Part shown: piece by piece, positions 41,406-54,300 of the stretch
Layout of the letters: each line of letters begins with the position of its first letter
Numbering within the stretch: the stretch's first letter is position 1
DNA from: Cymodocea nodosa
Taxonomy: Eukaryota; Streptophyta; Magnoliopsida; Alismatales; Cymodoceaceae
NCBI GenBank assembly: GCA_036874045.1
Contig: JAZBRI010000003.1
Coordinates: forward strand, 1,128,501-1,192,500
Reading direction: 5' to 3'
Length of the DNA stretch: 64,000 nucleotides
Notes under the pieces: model-generated
What the model was told of the DNA's origin: nothing
Databases searched by the model: none
Seen by the model: the letters and a program-made list of their open reading frames with translations, nothing else
Made by a program: the position numbers and the translations under genes

Positions 41406-42025
41406 AGCTTCGTCGATTGTGTAACTATTGCAGAACGACCTGTTGACCACCAGCTCCGGAGCTCCAGCGCCGCCTGATCTGATCGACAGAAAAATAGAAC
41501 ATTGTGTACCAAATGAAGAAAATAAATCGGAGGCAAAAGCTCGTAGAAGACTTATCCGAGGCCTGACCTGGCCATGGCGGGAACCACGATGATCAAAGAG
41601 GAGAAGGACAAGCACAAGCCATCCGAGAGAAAGCCAATGCTCACCAACAACTTAGCCTGCAGGAGAAATCTACGTTGTTGTCCTGGTTCCGTGAAGTGGT
41701 GGTGGACTTCTGTTGTTTCCTTCCTTCAGATATGGGCATGCACGGGCCTCGAAGGTTGGAAAATGCTGCTTGTGAACAACTCGTGATCGGTAATTACTTT
41801 TATAGTCTCGCTTATTACTTTTATAGTGAAATATTTTACATTAAACCAAAGTTGCGTTTATTTACTTGCGAATGGTGAGAGCTTTATCAAAGAACCGTAA
41901 GAGGAATTTATTTACAGGCTTCCTGCGGCCAGGACGTAACGTAGCGAGCGAAGAGATTCCGACGGGCGGTGACATTTTAGGAAACAGTAGTAAGTACAGC
42001 GAACAAAAGGATTCGAACAAGCGAA
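41406..42025. other. CLASSY 5' region and spacer before the copia element
   Basis: Probably contains the CLASSY first exon or leader and its promoter, on the minus strand. The segment ending at 41405 has a consensus GTAAGT donor. I could not identify a start codon or TATA box. A plus-strand frame at 41574-41786 appears to be a shadow. Confidence 0.4.
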
Positions 42026-42261
42026 ATTGAACATAACAATAGGTTCTTATTATTGAATTGTTATGTCTGTTTTAATTTTTTTTGTTATCATTATATATAG
42101 TTGTAAAGTATTTTGTTTGTGGTTAGGTCAAGTCTTGAATTATTATTCGATTGTATCTTTTGTCTATAAAAGTTTCACTAGCGGATATTCTATACGTGAC
42201 CAGTTAGTTTTTCAAATCTATTCTACATCAGTGATCTAATTTATTTAGATGTTTGATCTCT
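42026..42261 (+). repeat. 5' LTR of the old copia element (approximate)
   Basis: Shares an ordered set of segments with 46490-46671, including ATTATGTCTG-like text, an identical CTATAAAAGTTTCACT and a GATCTCTA end. It is longer than the 3' copy, apparently through an insertion before the TATA segment. Confidence 0.65.
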
Positions 42262-42559
42262 ACGTAGTGAAGATGCGAGGTAACACCAACAATATGGTTA
42301 GATTAAGTGAATTTGCAAATGAAGGAAGAAATACAGTTGTCGGAGATATGAAGAGTGAGTTTCTGTACCCTATCAGTTTGAATTTTTTGAACTTTGTCTC
42401 TCTCAAGCTATCGTCCTTTGAACTTTGTCTCTCTTAAGTTGTCTTCCTCAAAACTTTCTATTATGAAAAACTTAGATCTTGAGTTTCATGGAGTCTTAAA
42501 GACTCTTGAGGTTTCTTGTTGGAGAAATCAAGCCTCCTTCAAGAAATATCTAATGACAC

Positions 42560-45500
42560 AATAAAGATGAAGAAATCGTTATGATTGAAAACCTTCATTT
42601 TTGTGCTTGGATGAAAATAGATAAGCTTCTTAAGGTCTGGATTATAGGAACTCTCACTAAAGAAATTCTAAGTTTGATTGTGCATCTTGAGTCTTCATTT
42701 GAAGTGTGGCAAATCTTATATGCTAGTTTTGCTTAACATGTGGTGGAGAGAGAATTTTTCTTGTTTCGTTAGATTCAAACTTTAAGAAGAGAAAATGTTC
42801 CAGATTTAAATGAATATTTGAGATATTTCAAAAATCTTTCAGATGAGCTTAAAACCATTGGAAAGAAGGTTGAAGAACAAAATCTTGTTTTTTGGCTTTT
42901 AAATGGTTTAGGAAGTCGTTATGAATCTTTTGTGATTACTTCTTTAAAACCCCATCTTCCTTCTCTTGACATTACAATACAAACGTTAAAGAGTTATGAA
43001 ATAAGAACAAAGATGCATAATAGACAAGCTAAAGTTGTCTTTTCTACCATAAGAGGTCGTGGAGAATATAACAAAATTGATAAAAATTTTAACTCAAGAG
43101 GGAGAGGTTTTAGGGATACGTTTCAATTAGAAAAAACCCAAGAAGAAAAATCAAAGAAACAATATCAGATTTGTGAAAATAAAGGTCATCTTACTTTGGA
43201 GTTTTGGCACAAGTTTGGTCGTGCCTACCAAGCTTCAACAACTCTGAATAAAGAAAATGTTTAAGCTTTAGTAGTTGTGACTCTTGAAGAACTTGACACA
43301 GGAGAGTAGTATGTTGATTCTAGGGCAAGTTCACATATTATTGGTAATGAAGGTAAGTTGTTTCAACTTTCTAAATATTTTGGAAATGATTATATTGTTA
43401 CTGTTGATGGAAAGAAGTATTCCATTAATAAAATTGGAAAAATAACTTTAAAAGATAATGAAAATAGAGATGTTCAATTAAATAATGTCATGTATGTTCT
43501 TGAGATTAAAAAGAATTTACTTTCTATTGGTCAACTTATCAGTGAAAATCCTTATAATAGTTTATTTTCTAATAAAGATTTTACTATTTTTCATAGAAGA
43601 ACAATAAGAATAATAGCAAGAGGAAGAAAAAGTGGAAAGAATCACATTCTATGCCTTGAGAATAAAAAATACAAAATTAAGCATCAGGACATTTTTGTCT
43701 TTTTATGTTATAGTGAAAAACATGTAAACAATAAGAACTCTTTTTTTTGCCGATGCATGGTATGACCGTTTAGGATATTCCTTTATAAATGTGTTGAAAA
43801 CTCTTAATGATTGTAAACTGATTCATGTTAATAATTGAAATTATAAGGATCCTTGCAATAGTTACTTAATAGGAAAATCTTATAAGTTATCTTTTGATTC
43901 AACAAATAATTTTGTTGAAAATTGTTTTGATAAAATTCATTATGATCTTTGGGGTATTGTCATTGTTCTTTCTAAAGAGAAATATAAATTTTATGCAATT
44001 TTTGTTGATGATAAAAATAGCTTTACTTGGTATTATCCTCTTTATCAAAAATCTAATTTCTTTCAATGTTTTCAACATTTTGATACTTATGTTAAAAGAC
44101 AATTTAGTAAACACATTAAAAATTTTCAATGTGATGTAGGGGGAGAATTTATTGGAAAGAATATTACTGACTATTGTAGTAAGAATGGTATTTTTGTCCT
44201 TACACTCACTAACAGAATAAAAAAGTTGAAAAGAGACATAGAACTATTGTAGATCTTTGTCTTTATCTTATAGCTCAAAGTAATGTTCCCCAAGTCCTTT
44301 GGAATGAATGTTTTTATCATATTGTTTATCTTATAAGTAATCATCTAAAGTACTTGAAAATCTCTTTGATAAGGTTGTTTCTCCTTACTTTGCTTTATAC
44401 AATTGTCATCTTGATTATAATGTGCTTTTTCCTTGTCTAAGAGATTATACTAAAAACAAGTTGCAACCTAGATCTACTTCTTATGTTTTTATAGGATATC
44501 ATCCTAAATATAAAGGCTTTAGATGTTTGGATCCTAAGACTAACGTGTGTTTATAAGTAGACATGTGATTTTCAATGAACATTTGTTTCCTTATAAAAAC
44601 CATTGTACATTTAATAATCGGTAGAGTTATCCCTCTAGTGAGCAACATAACTTTCATTTTTCTCATGCTAATATTATTCTTATTCAAGACACTAGTAGCA
44701 TGACTAATATTTATATTGATAATGATATGTCTGTCAACTCTAGAATTGAAGAAGACATTTCTATTGATTCTCATTCTACAACCGGTAATGATAATTCTAG
44801 TGAAAATACTATTTCTGGTACCTCTAACTCTATTTTTAATAATAACACTTCTACTTGTAATGATATTGAATATGTTAAGTTTGATTTTAATATTCAAAAC
44901 ACTGGTATTTGAACCAGATCAAAGTCTAGAATAACTAAACCCAATCCTAAGTATGCTTTACATACTTCATATTCTACCATACCGTTTGCTCCAAAAAATA
45001 TTCAACAAGCTCTAGCACATGAGGGGTGGAATCATGCAATGCAAGAAGAATTAGAGGCTATCAAGAACAACAAAGTTTGGAATTTAATTCAAAAAATAAA
45101 AGATATGCATATCTTAAGATCTAAATGGATTTATAAAAGCAAACTAAATTTAGATGGATCTCTTAAATGATTAAAAGCTAGATTGGTTGTTGCTGGAAAT
45201 CATCAAGTCAAATGATTAAATTTAATGAAACATTTTCTCTTATTGTTAGACCTACCATTATTAGAACTATTGCCACTATGAAACATTGGTCCGTTAAACA
45301 ATTAGATATTAAAAACATATTTTTATATGGTGATTTAAAGGAATATATGTTTCTTTATCAACCTCTTGGGTTTATTGATAAAAAATATCTCGATCATGTC
45401 TACAAATTAAACAATGCCCTTTATGATTTAAAATAGTCACTTAGGACTTGGTTTGAAAAATTTACTACTTTTTCTTTAATTTTGGCTTCAATTCATGTCT

Positions 45501-46480
45501 TAGGGATCTTTCATTATTTGTTTACGAAAAAGGCAAGGATTTACAATGCATTTATTGTTATATATTGATGATATTATTCTTAATTGTAATTCTAATAGTT
45601 TAATTGAAGAATTTACTCAAGCACTAAGTTTGCTATGAAAGATTTAGGTCCTCTTCATTATTTTCTTGGAATACAAGTCTCGTCCACATTTACAAGTATG
45701 CATTTATCTTAATCACAATACATTTATTCCACTCTTAAATAGATAGGTATGGAAAATTATAAAATTGTTAAAATACCTCTTCCTACAAAATTAACTCAAT
45801 TTTTGTTAAGACCTGGTTGGCCTTTTACTAATATCAACTATTATAGAAGTATAATAGGAAGTTTACAATATCTCACTTTTACTCATCCAGATCTAGTTTT
45901 TCCTATTAACATCTTAAGTCAATCCATGCATTCTCCTATCTATAATCATTTTGATCTTGTAAAATGTCTTCTAAGCAGTTACTCAAGGTCTTGTTCTAAT
46001 GTCTCAATCAAAAATAAACTTATATGAATTCTCTAATGCTGATTGGGCTACTTGTCTTCATTCTCGTAGGTCTATTACTGATTTTTGCATTTGCATGGGA
46101 GGAAATTGCATCAATTGAAGAGACAAAAAATAACCTACTGTTGCTAGAAGCTCTACTAAAGCCAAATATCATATCATGGCTTCCACAGCAGCAAAACTGG
46201 TTTAGACAATAAATCTTTTAAAAGAATTGAAGATCAATTTGAAGGCATGTATGTTGCTGTACTATGACAACAAGAGTGTTGTACACCTCAGCATTAGACC
46301 TGTTCTACGTTCCAAAGCTAAACATATAGTTTTGGATTATCACTTTATCAGAGAAAGAGTTGTAAATCAATCTCTCCTTACACAGCGCATCCAACTTGTA
46401 GATTTGTTCACCAAGTCTCTACCAACATCCAGACATCATGATATTCTTCGCAAACTTGGTGTGATCTCCCAAACAAGTTT
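42560..46480 (+). pseudogene. Decayed copia gag-pol
   Basis: Remnants in order: gag about 42560-43260, with a zinc knuckle whose first and last cysteines are replaced (YQIC-x4-H-x4-F); protease about 43310-43690 with DSRAS in place of DSGAS; integrase about 43890-44550 with VDDKNSFTWYYPL and FQCDVGGEF; reverse transcriptase about 45000-45700 with VKQLDIKNIFLYGDL; RNase H about 46000-46480 with YYDNKSVVHL and LVDLFTKSLP. Numerous stops and frame changes separate them, so no functional product is possible. Confidence 0.85.
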
Positions 46481-46489
46481 GAGGAGGCA

Positions 46490-46671
46490 TATTGAATAGT
46501 TTGTTATTATTGGACTATTAAATTATTATGTCTGATTTAGTTTTACGTTAGATCATTATGTATATCTTATCTATAAAAGTTTCACTGACAATGTTCTATA
46601 TATGATTGTTTAGTTTCTCAAATTTGTTTCACATCGACGATCTAGTTTTATTCAAATGCCTGATCTCTATA
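46490..46671 (+). repeat. 3' LTR of the old copia element (approximate)
   Basis: Begins directly after the purine-rich tract and parallels the 5' repeat, including the shared CTATAAAAGTTTCACT segment at about 46571-46586. Confidence 0.65.
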
Positions 46672-47398
46672 CCTATGATTGAAGAGTTTCCTACAAATGA
46701 CGTACACAATGAGCTTTAGTTCATGGGAATGAAATAAAAAAGAGAGCAGAACGACAAACAATACTTTCCAAATGTACCAAAAAATACCTATAATGAACGA
46801 TAATGGGATGAGAACGTCCACACTTCACGTTATGTGGTGCTATTAAGTTTGATAAGAGAAGCAAATCAATGCACACTAAATTTTATTTTTTCTTTCTACG
46901 TATACTTCTGGTATCTTTCCCATTGTAGTTTTGATGATAGTCAGTTTTCTTGATTAAATTTTTTATCTACTATCTTAAAAAAAAAAAAAAAACAAAACGT
47001 CCAGCCTAAAAAATTTTTTGTTATAAAATAATAGTTATGAGTTTTTAAAAAAATGAAAAGATTGTTAGCATAAAATTCACAATTCAAAATCCTTTTTTTA
47101 AAATTTAACGTGATATAATTTGACATTTTCACTTTTCAAAAATTCGAGTCATTTTTTCATGTAAAAAAAAAGGGAAAGACATTTGCGCGGGACCCACAAG
47201 GCCCAGCTTTGGCACCGTCGGCTCGAAGCATCCGAAACACTCCGCAGGCACACCGGATCCGACGGGAGAAGAAGGGCAGATACGTCCATCTATTGCCACG
47301 TACACGAAAACAACGGCTCAGAACGTGCCACGACATCTTATCCAGGTCCTCTTCGGCAATGACACGTGCATCTCTGGAAACGTCTAGAGGTCGAGCGG
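46672..47398. other. Upstream region of the DREB2 gene
   Basis: No gene. AT-rich until about 47180, then GC-richer promoter-like sequence. CACGTG at 47363-47368 (inside ACACGTGC) and CCGAC at 47259-47263 are candidate ABRE and DRE cores close to the TATA box. Confidence 0.55.
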
Positions 47399-47406
47399 TA
47401 TAAATA
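47399..47406 (+). promoter_or_regulatory. TATA box of the DREB2 gene
   Basis: TATAAATA 125 bases upstream of the ATG at 47524, which is the first ATG after the box. This supports the short first exon. Confidence 0.65.
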
Positions 47407-47523
47407 TATCCTTCGATTTCTTGCTCCCCAAGGCAAAAGTCGAAGTGTAGGAAACCCAGGAGACGAAGGAAGGAAAAAGAGGAAGAACATAGAGTGGAAG
47501 GAGAGATCGGCGCGGTGGTGTTG

Positions 47524-50477
47524 ATGAGGAGGGCGAGTCTCAGCGGCTTGTCTGTGCCCGAAAGGTTGGCTCTTCTCTCGGGTCTTTCGCTTAATTTTTG
47601 TTTAGTGTAGTGGTCTTTGGTTGAGACTTCGGTCTGGTGCGTGTTTGTTGTAGGGTTCCAAGTTGTTTCTGTTTTTTTTGTGGCTTTTGAGAAATGGCAG
47701 CCCTTAGGTTGGAGGGAATGTGATCACTTGGTGAAATGGCAGCCCTTTGGTGGAGAAGCGAAGGTAGGTGTGTGATCACCAGGGTCGGAACTTGAGTGGG
47801 AGGGAGGGGAGGGGAATTTTGAATTTGCCTGCATTTTAGGGTTTCCACTGTTGGAAGTAAATGGGCTTGCTGCTGTGGTTTGAGGGAGGGTCAGGAAAAA
47901 GAGCACTCTAGCTGGGAATTGGCGGAGTAAAAATGACTGGGTGAGAAACTGGAAATTGTCGTTGTGCTTAGATTTGAGAGTTGTTTCTGCATGTGATTCT
48001 TGTTTCGAATTTTTATATGCTTTTTCGATGAAGTTGCTATTTTTGCAAATCAGTTACTATGACGTTTACTTCTCTGATTATAAGTTTGCCTCTTGATTAT
48101 TGTTTTGCTTAACGCGGGAATAGATGTGCAATGGAGGGCTGGCATACGGGTCATGATTTGGTTTCGTCAGTACGTATGCTAGGTATGAACTCAAAGATAC
48201 TCAAAGCTGCTGTTTTTTTGCAACCAACCAACGCAGTCTTTTAAATGCTAGAAGATTTTAACCGGAAACGGAAATATGTTAGTTATAAGTGATTTTGAGC
48301 AGTGCTATCAGGAAAATAATTCTCATCAATTTTGTTCGTTAGTTATAAGTGATTTTCCTACTAGACGTTCCTGTTTTGCAATGTTCTGAATGCTAGAAGA
48401 GAACTGCACAACTAATGGATAATAATATTTCTTGTCAAGCACAATGCTATTCGATGTTCATAGGACTAACCAAATAAAATCTTCATTTGGTGTTATTGGT
48501 TGCATCAACATCGTCAAAGTATATCGGAATCCATTAAAAAAATTTGATTTCAGTGAGGATGAATTAGTCTTTCAGGGAAGCAATAATCTGAAACGCATAT
48601 ACCAAATTAAAACATTATGTGTTGATGAATATATGGCTGCCATTATGCATAAATCTATGAAATGTGTTGGAGGAACTAGGAACATGCTTCAGTTTATTGT
48701 TCAATATCACAATCACAGAAAAAATTTTCATTAATCTAAAACGCAATCAAATTTAGGATTTTAGGGATTTCTGGGATATCAAATAAAAGGGATTTTGGGT
48801 TTCAATAATTCCAAAAAAGAACTAGAAATGAGTGGTGAAATCTAGCTATGAAGGTGCCAAGATCATTGTAATCTAGTCTCCGTGTTGGATTGTTATTGGA
48901 ATCCTCTAACTTCGACCAAAAGTTGGGACTTAGGATTAATTTCATAGAAAATTGGACCATGAGTAGTGAAAGGAAAGTTCAATAAGGATTTAGTTTTATA
49001 TTAAAACCAAGGGTTATGAACTGCAAAAGCAAGTGTGGAAGGCAATTTTGTCTTGTTAGTCGAAACATTGAATTGCATCACTTTCAAAAACATTTGATAA
49101 AAGGGTAAAAGAGTAGGATCTCACAAACATCGGGATAGTGCAGTGTTTATTTACATTATTGTGAGGGACAAGGCCACGGCTTCAAATCTAGACAAAAAAG
49201 AGTAAGATCTCCGAAGTTTGCTACAATTAGCATATAGTAGCTCTAATGATTTGTTTATAGTTTCTAGGTGGTTTCAGATTTGAACAAGTTTCTTCATGAC
49301 CTACCTATGAAGCAAAAGAAGTCAAAGTTCTGAGATGGCTTTTTTCAATCATTTGTTACTTTCTAGGTTGTCTCAGATCATGTAAATCCACCCCCTCCAA
49401 TTATTAGGCTGTACAAGTGGCCTACTTCCGTATTTGTTACACTCGGTTGTCTTTTTTGTATTTCTTGATGTTTACTCTTTTTTCATATGAATACTAAATG
49501 GTAACGTAAATTTACTGAGTTATGCTTTTCAACTTCTCAGAAATAGAAGAAGAAAAAGAAGAAATGGTCGAAATGGACCTGATTCGATAGCAATAACTCT
49601 TGCCAGATGGAAGGAACGTAATAGCCAGTTAGAAGTAATAGATGGTGAGAATCCAATACAGAAGGTGCCTGCTAAAGGCTCGAGGAAAGGGTGCATGAAG
49701 GGTAAAGGAGGTCCAGAGAACTCCAATTGTAACTATCGTGGTGTGAGACAACGAACTTGGGGCAAATGGGTTGCTGAAATTCGAGAACCTAATCGTGGCA
49801 ATCGCCTCTGGCTTGGCACTTTTCCTTCATCTTTGGAAGCTGCAATGGCCTATGATGAGGCCGCTAGAGCAATGTATGGCTCATCAGCCCGTCTTAATCT
49901 TCCTGAATGCAGTGGTAGTATTTCACACGATTCTTCAACAAGGGCATTGGATTCATCAGATTCGACTGGGACATCACGGAATACTTTGCCAAGCACACCA
50001 GTTTCTTCTGTTCATGAGGAAGTCCATTCCTCTGCTGTCAATCAAACTGAAATGGTAGTGCCAAAAGTTATTGATGAGGTAAGCTGCAATCGCAGACAAG
50101 AGCCTGCTGCAGATTTTCAGTCTCCAGTGAAAGTAGAAATGTACAAGGACATTTCAGAGCCTCAACTGGAGTTTGACGATCTCCCTGAGATGTTCAACGT
50201 ACAGGAAATTCTGAAGTCGATAAGTGATGATCCAGTAATTGATGATGACTACCGAATTGATGAACCAACCGAGTTATTGATGAATCCAATCGCAGATCAG
50301 ATACAGGAAATTGATCGACCATTTGATCTACAAAATCTTGACTTGAAGTTGATGGGAGGAGAAGATTTTCTGTCAAATGGAGGTGATGATGTGCAGCTTG
50401 GGAAGCTTGACATTGATCAAGGGAAAGGAGGGGAGAATGCTGATATCACGGAGTTTCTTGATTCCAACAGGCTGTAG
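47524..50477 (+). CDS. DREB2-type AP2/ERF transcription factor
   Basis: Binds DRE (A/GCCGAC) elements and activates drought and heat genes in the DREB2 (DREB A-2) group. Exons 47524-47564 and 49541-50477 join in phase 2 (AG|A) to give 325 aa. Residues 15-26 ([12 protein letters not shown]) form a basic nuclear signal, followed by the DREB2 element [12 protein letters not shown] and an AP2 domain at about 79-135 ([19 protein letters not shown]...). Val and Glu at the DREB-diagnostic positions 14 and 19 of the domain are present. The C-terminus is acidic ([16 protein letters not shown]), a likely activation region. The residue at 49665 is an internal GTG valine, not a start. The 2-kb intron after a micro-exon resembles cereal DREB2 genes known for alternative splicing. 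A copia element begins 0.6 kb downstream. Confidence 0.92.
47565..49540. other. DREB2 intron 1
   Basis: 1976 bases, GT-AG, AT-rich after a GC-richer first 300 bases. It contains a 100-codon plus-strand frame at 48432-48734 that begins on TTG and is not recognised. No transposon ends were seen. Confidence 0.75.
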
Positions 50478-51114
50478 TTGCCGGTAGTGAGGATTTGTGT
50501 CATGTTTTTTAGCATTTACGGTGGTTTTTAGGGAAGACTTTCAGTTGTACACTCATCGATGAAAGTGTTGCCGTCGTTGATCATGGAACTCTTCAGGGCG
50601 TACGAGTGTTGTAGGATCATGCTTGATACAGTTGCAGTAAATCCTATTTGTTGGTGTAGTTGTTTTTTCAGATATGTTAGGTAGGGTATTAAACAGAAGT
50701 CTTGCACATCAAAATATAAGATTTGGAGTTCTTGCAATACAGTGGACTAATTTTCTGTTTTTGGGATTTTGTGCAACGACCATTTTAGGGAAAATCATTT
50801 TTTAACGCTTTTGATATGTTAGATTTTCAGAAGAATTTTATAGACTTCATGGCTCATTTTTCTAAAATTGTAAGATCAAGAAAAGGTTTGATTTTAGGTG
50901 GTTTCATTGATTTTGCAAGTGTGATGGAGGGGACTGGTCGTGGAGTTGTTGCAACGACAAAATTACAATTTGAATAGGCATGGAAATCTTAACTTTTAAG
51001 AGAAAAAAAACCTCAACGTCAAATTATCAGAGCGTTGAACTGTCAACTCGACCCATCTACCACCATTGCCTACTTACTCCTCGTCCAATGCTTTCTTCTA
51101 CGCCAATTCATCTA
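50478..51114. other. DREB2 3' region and original reductase upstream sequence
   Basis: About 640 bases with no gene. It contains the DREB2 3' untranslated region. Before the copia insertion at 51119/51120 it would have continued directly into the 100 bases preceding the first reductase gene. Confidence 0.6.
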
Positions 51115-51119
51115 AATAG
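51115..51119. repeat. Target-site duplication, left copy (AATAG)
   Basis: AATAG immediately left of the LTR is repeated at 56415-56419 immediately right of the other LTR. Five bases is the usual copia target duplication. Confidence 0.9.
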
Positions 51120-51313
51120 TGTTGGATTGCGCGAGTTTGGGGGCTCCGATGGTGGATTATTCCAGATGATTTAATATTTTGTATTATTCACCTCTATTTA
51201 TAGCATTTGGAGGATTAACAACCTCCACCATCTCCGCCCCCAACTTCCTCCTTAAATTCCGGTAACCACCGGAATTTGAATTTGAAACTTGGTCTTTTTG
51301 ACCAATTCCAACA
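51120..51313 (-). repeat. 3' LTR of the younger copia element
   Basis: 194 bases, nearly identical to 56221-56414. A TATAAATA on the minus strand (51202-51195) is the probable LTR promoter motif. The polypurine tract (CAAGTGGGAGA on the minus strand) lies next to it at 51314-51324. Confidence 0.95.
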
Positions 51314-51396
51314 TCTCCCACTTGGTCACAAAGACCAACTATATTCATTTTAATTCCGCTCCCACTACTCGTAGGTAGCACAATTTCAATTTTCCA

Positions 51397-54300
51397 TTAC
51401 TCGTGAGAATGATCTCCGTTTCCATTATCCATATAAATGTTCCTTAATCCCATTAAGTTTACAAACTTAATGTACTTTTCCGCTGGTATTCCTTTTGTCA
51501 AAGGATCAGCAATCATATCTTCTGTAGGAATATAACTTAATTTTATTTCCCCATTTCCTACAATATCACGAGTATAGTGATAATGTATATTTATATGCTG
51601 TCCTTTTGTTGTATTTGCACCACTATATACAAGACTTATTGCCGCTTGGTTATCACAATACATTTCTATTGGACCATTTATTAAGTTTAGATTCAAATCA
51701 TTTATGAATCTTCTGATCCAAACTGCATGTGATGCGGCTGTACTACAGGCAACATATTCAGCTTCCTGTGTGTATTTTGCCACACACCCTTGCTTCTTAC
51801 TTCCCCAAGATATAGCTGCCCCTCTAAAGATGAATACATGTCCTGAAGTAGACTTCCCATCATCTTTGTCACCACCTAAATCTGCATCTGTATAACCAAG
51901 CACTTCAAGCTCATCTGCTTGATAAGTCAATTTATGGTGCAAAGTTCCTTTTATATATTTCAAAATTCTTTTGACAGCTTCCCAATGTTTTGTACCAGGA
52001 TTACTTTGATACCTACTTACAATACTTACAGCATATGCCAAGTCTGGTCTTGTACACAACATAGCATACATCAAACTTCCAACCACTTGGGCATAAGGTG
52101 CTCTTAAAGGTTCCTTCCCTTTCCCAGGACATTGGTCCTTACTTAACTTTTTCCCTAAAATATAAGGTGTGGGAGCCGAGGAACAATTTTCCATTCCAAA
52201 CCTTTTTAACACCATTTGCAAGTATCTTTCCTGATTTATACTCAATGTTCTTGATTTTCGATCTCTTAAGATCTGAATTTCAAGAACATAGGATGCTTCC
52301 CCCATGTCCTTCATTTCAAATTTTCTACTAAGTTCTTCCTTTGTTTCATTCAACATGTCAGCATTATTTCCAGCAAGTAAAATATCATCCACATACAAGG
52401 ATAATATTATGAAGTTACTCCCACTATTCCTGACATATACACAGTAATCTAATCTGTTTGAAACAAATCCCATTTTAACAATTATATCATGAAACTTATG
52501 ATACCATTGTCTAGATGCTTGTTTTAAACCATATATTGACTTCTTCAATTTGCACACTTTTTCCTCATGTCCTTCCACCTGAAATCCCTCAGGTTGTAAC
52601 ATGTAGATTTCTTCTTGCAGGTCTCCATTTAGAAATGCAGTTTTTACATCCATTTGATGTAATTCCAAATCTAAATGTGCAAACTATAGCCAATATAATT
52701 CCTTATTGATGCGAATTTAGCAACTGGAGAATATGTTTCATGAAAGTCAATTCCCGGTTTTTGTGTATAACCTTTAGCAACTAAACGGGCCTTATATTTT
52801 TCAATAGACCCATCAACCTTTAACTTTTTCCGGAATATCCACTTGCACCCTATAGCTTTCCTTCCTTCAGGTAGATCACATAATTCCCACACATGATTCC
52901 ATTTCATAGAATCAATCTCATCATTCATAGGCATCCAACCATAAATCTTTTTCATGAGATTCGACGACATCCTTATATGTCACGGGTTCCATGTGATTTT
53001 CCTCCATGTTTATCATTAAACAAGAAATCTCACAGGAATACAAATGGTAGTCATCCATCCATGTTGGTTGATGTCTCATCCTTTTGTTGCTAATAGGTAA
53101 ATCCGGTTCTCTATCTTCTCCATTTCTATTGTTCTCTTCAATTCCATTTATAGGCTCATTTTGGATTTCTCCCATGATTTCCATGGGTTCACGATTGTTT
53201 TCATCAGCAATTTCCATAGGTTCATCTATATTTTCAATGTTTCCTTCTTCTTCAACTCTAGGGTCATTTTCCAGGATATTATTGAAATAGTCATCATTCA
53301 CCACAAATGGTGGCTCATGTTCCTTTCCTATTTCTTCATTTTCATTTAGATTTTCTAGGAAAGTGGCATCCCTATATTCAATAATTCCATTTTCTTTACT
53401 ATAGAACCTATAACCAAAAGAATTTTCACAATAGCCTATAAACCTACATTTAAGAGTCTTTGATTTTAACTTATCCCTTAATTGTTCAGGAATAAGTACA
53501 TGGGCTATAGATCCCCATTTTCTTAAATGATATAAATTGGGCTTAGTTCCGGTCCATAATTCATAAGGTATGTTAGGTACAGACTTGGAGGGTATTCTAT
53601 TTAATACATAATTTGCTGTGATCAATGCTTCTCCCCAAAAAACTTTGGAGAGACCTGAATGTGAAAAACATGCATCTAACAGAATTCATAAGAGTTCTGT
53701 TCTTTCTTTCCGCCACACCATTTTGTTGTGGTGTATAAGGCATTGTTGTTTGTCTTTTAATTCCATGCATTTCACAAAACAATTTAAATTCATTAGAATT
53801 ATATTCCCCTCCCCTATCTGACCTTAACATCTTAATCCTTCTTCCAAGTTGTTTTTCTACTTCCAACTTGTATTTCTTAAAACAAGTCAATACTTGACTT
53901 TTATGACTTATTAAATAAATGTAAGCATATCTTGAAAAATCATCTATAAAAGTCACAAAATATTCTTTGTCATCATGAGTTTTAATACTTAATGGACCAC
54001 ACACATCAGAATGAATCAACCCCAATAATTCATCTAATCTATATCCCTTACCAAAAGATTTCTTAGTCATTTTCCCAACTAAGCAATGTTGACATTTATT
54101 TAATTCCATGTCTTTAATTTCAGGCAACATATTCAATTTTATCAATTGTTGTATTTTAGATTTATTAATATGTACTAACCTTAAATGCCACAAATCAATA
54201 TCAGATAAACAACACTCAACATAATCAGAAACTATTTCATTAGCAATGACAGAAAGTTTAAACAAATCATGTTCAGGTACAAAAATTCCCATAGCAAAGA

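Larger units (their letters stand above)
42026..46671 (+). mobile_element. Old Ty1/copia LTR retrotransposon, inactive
   Basis: Two diverged terminal repeats flank a copia-ordered gag-pol region. The coding region has many in-frame stops and frameshifts. The order gag, protease, integrase, reverse transcriptase, RNase H identifies Ty1/copia. A purine-rich tract (AGTTTGAGGAGGC) precedes the 3' repeat. The element lies between the CLASSY 5' end and the DREB2 promoter. Exact termini and a target duplication could not be fixed because both repeats have decayed. Confidence 0.85.

Noticed and set aside
41406..41615. Minus-strand frame ending in a phase-compatible donor, considered as CLASSY exon 1
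   Set aside because: Frame opens on GTG, has no ATG and meets a stop just upstream; at most an untranslated leader.
48432..48734. 100-codon frame inside the DREB2 intron
   Set aside because: Begins on TTG, is not recognised, and would not join the DREB2 frame; could only be reconsidered with transcript evidence.
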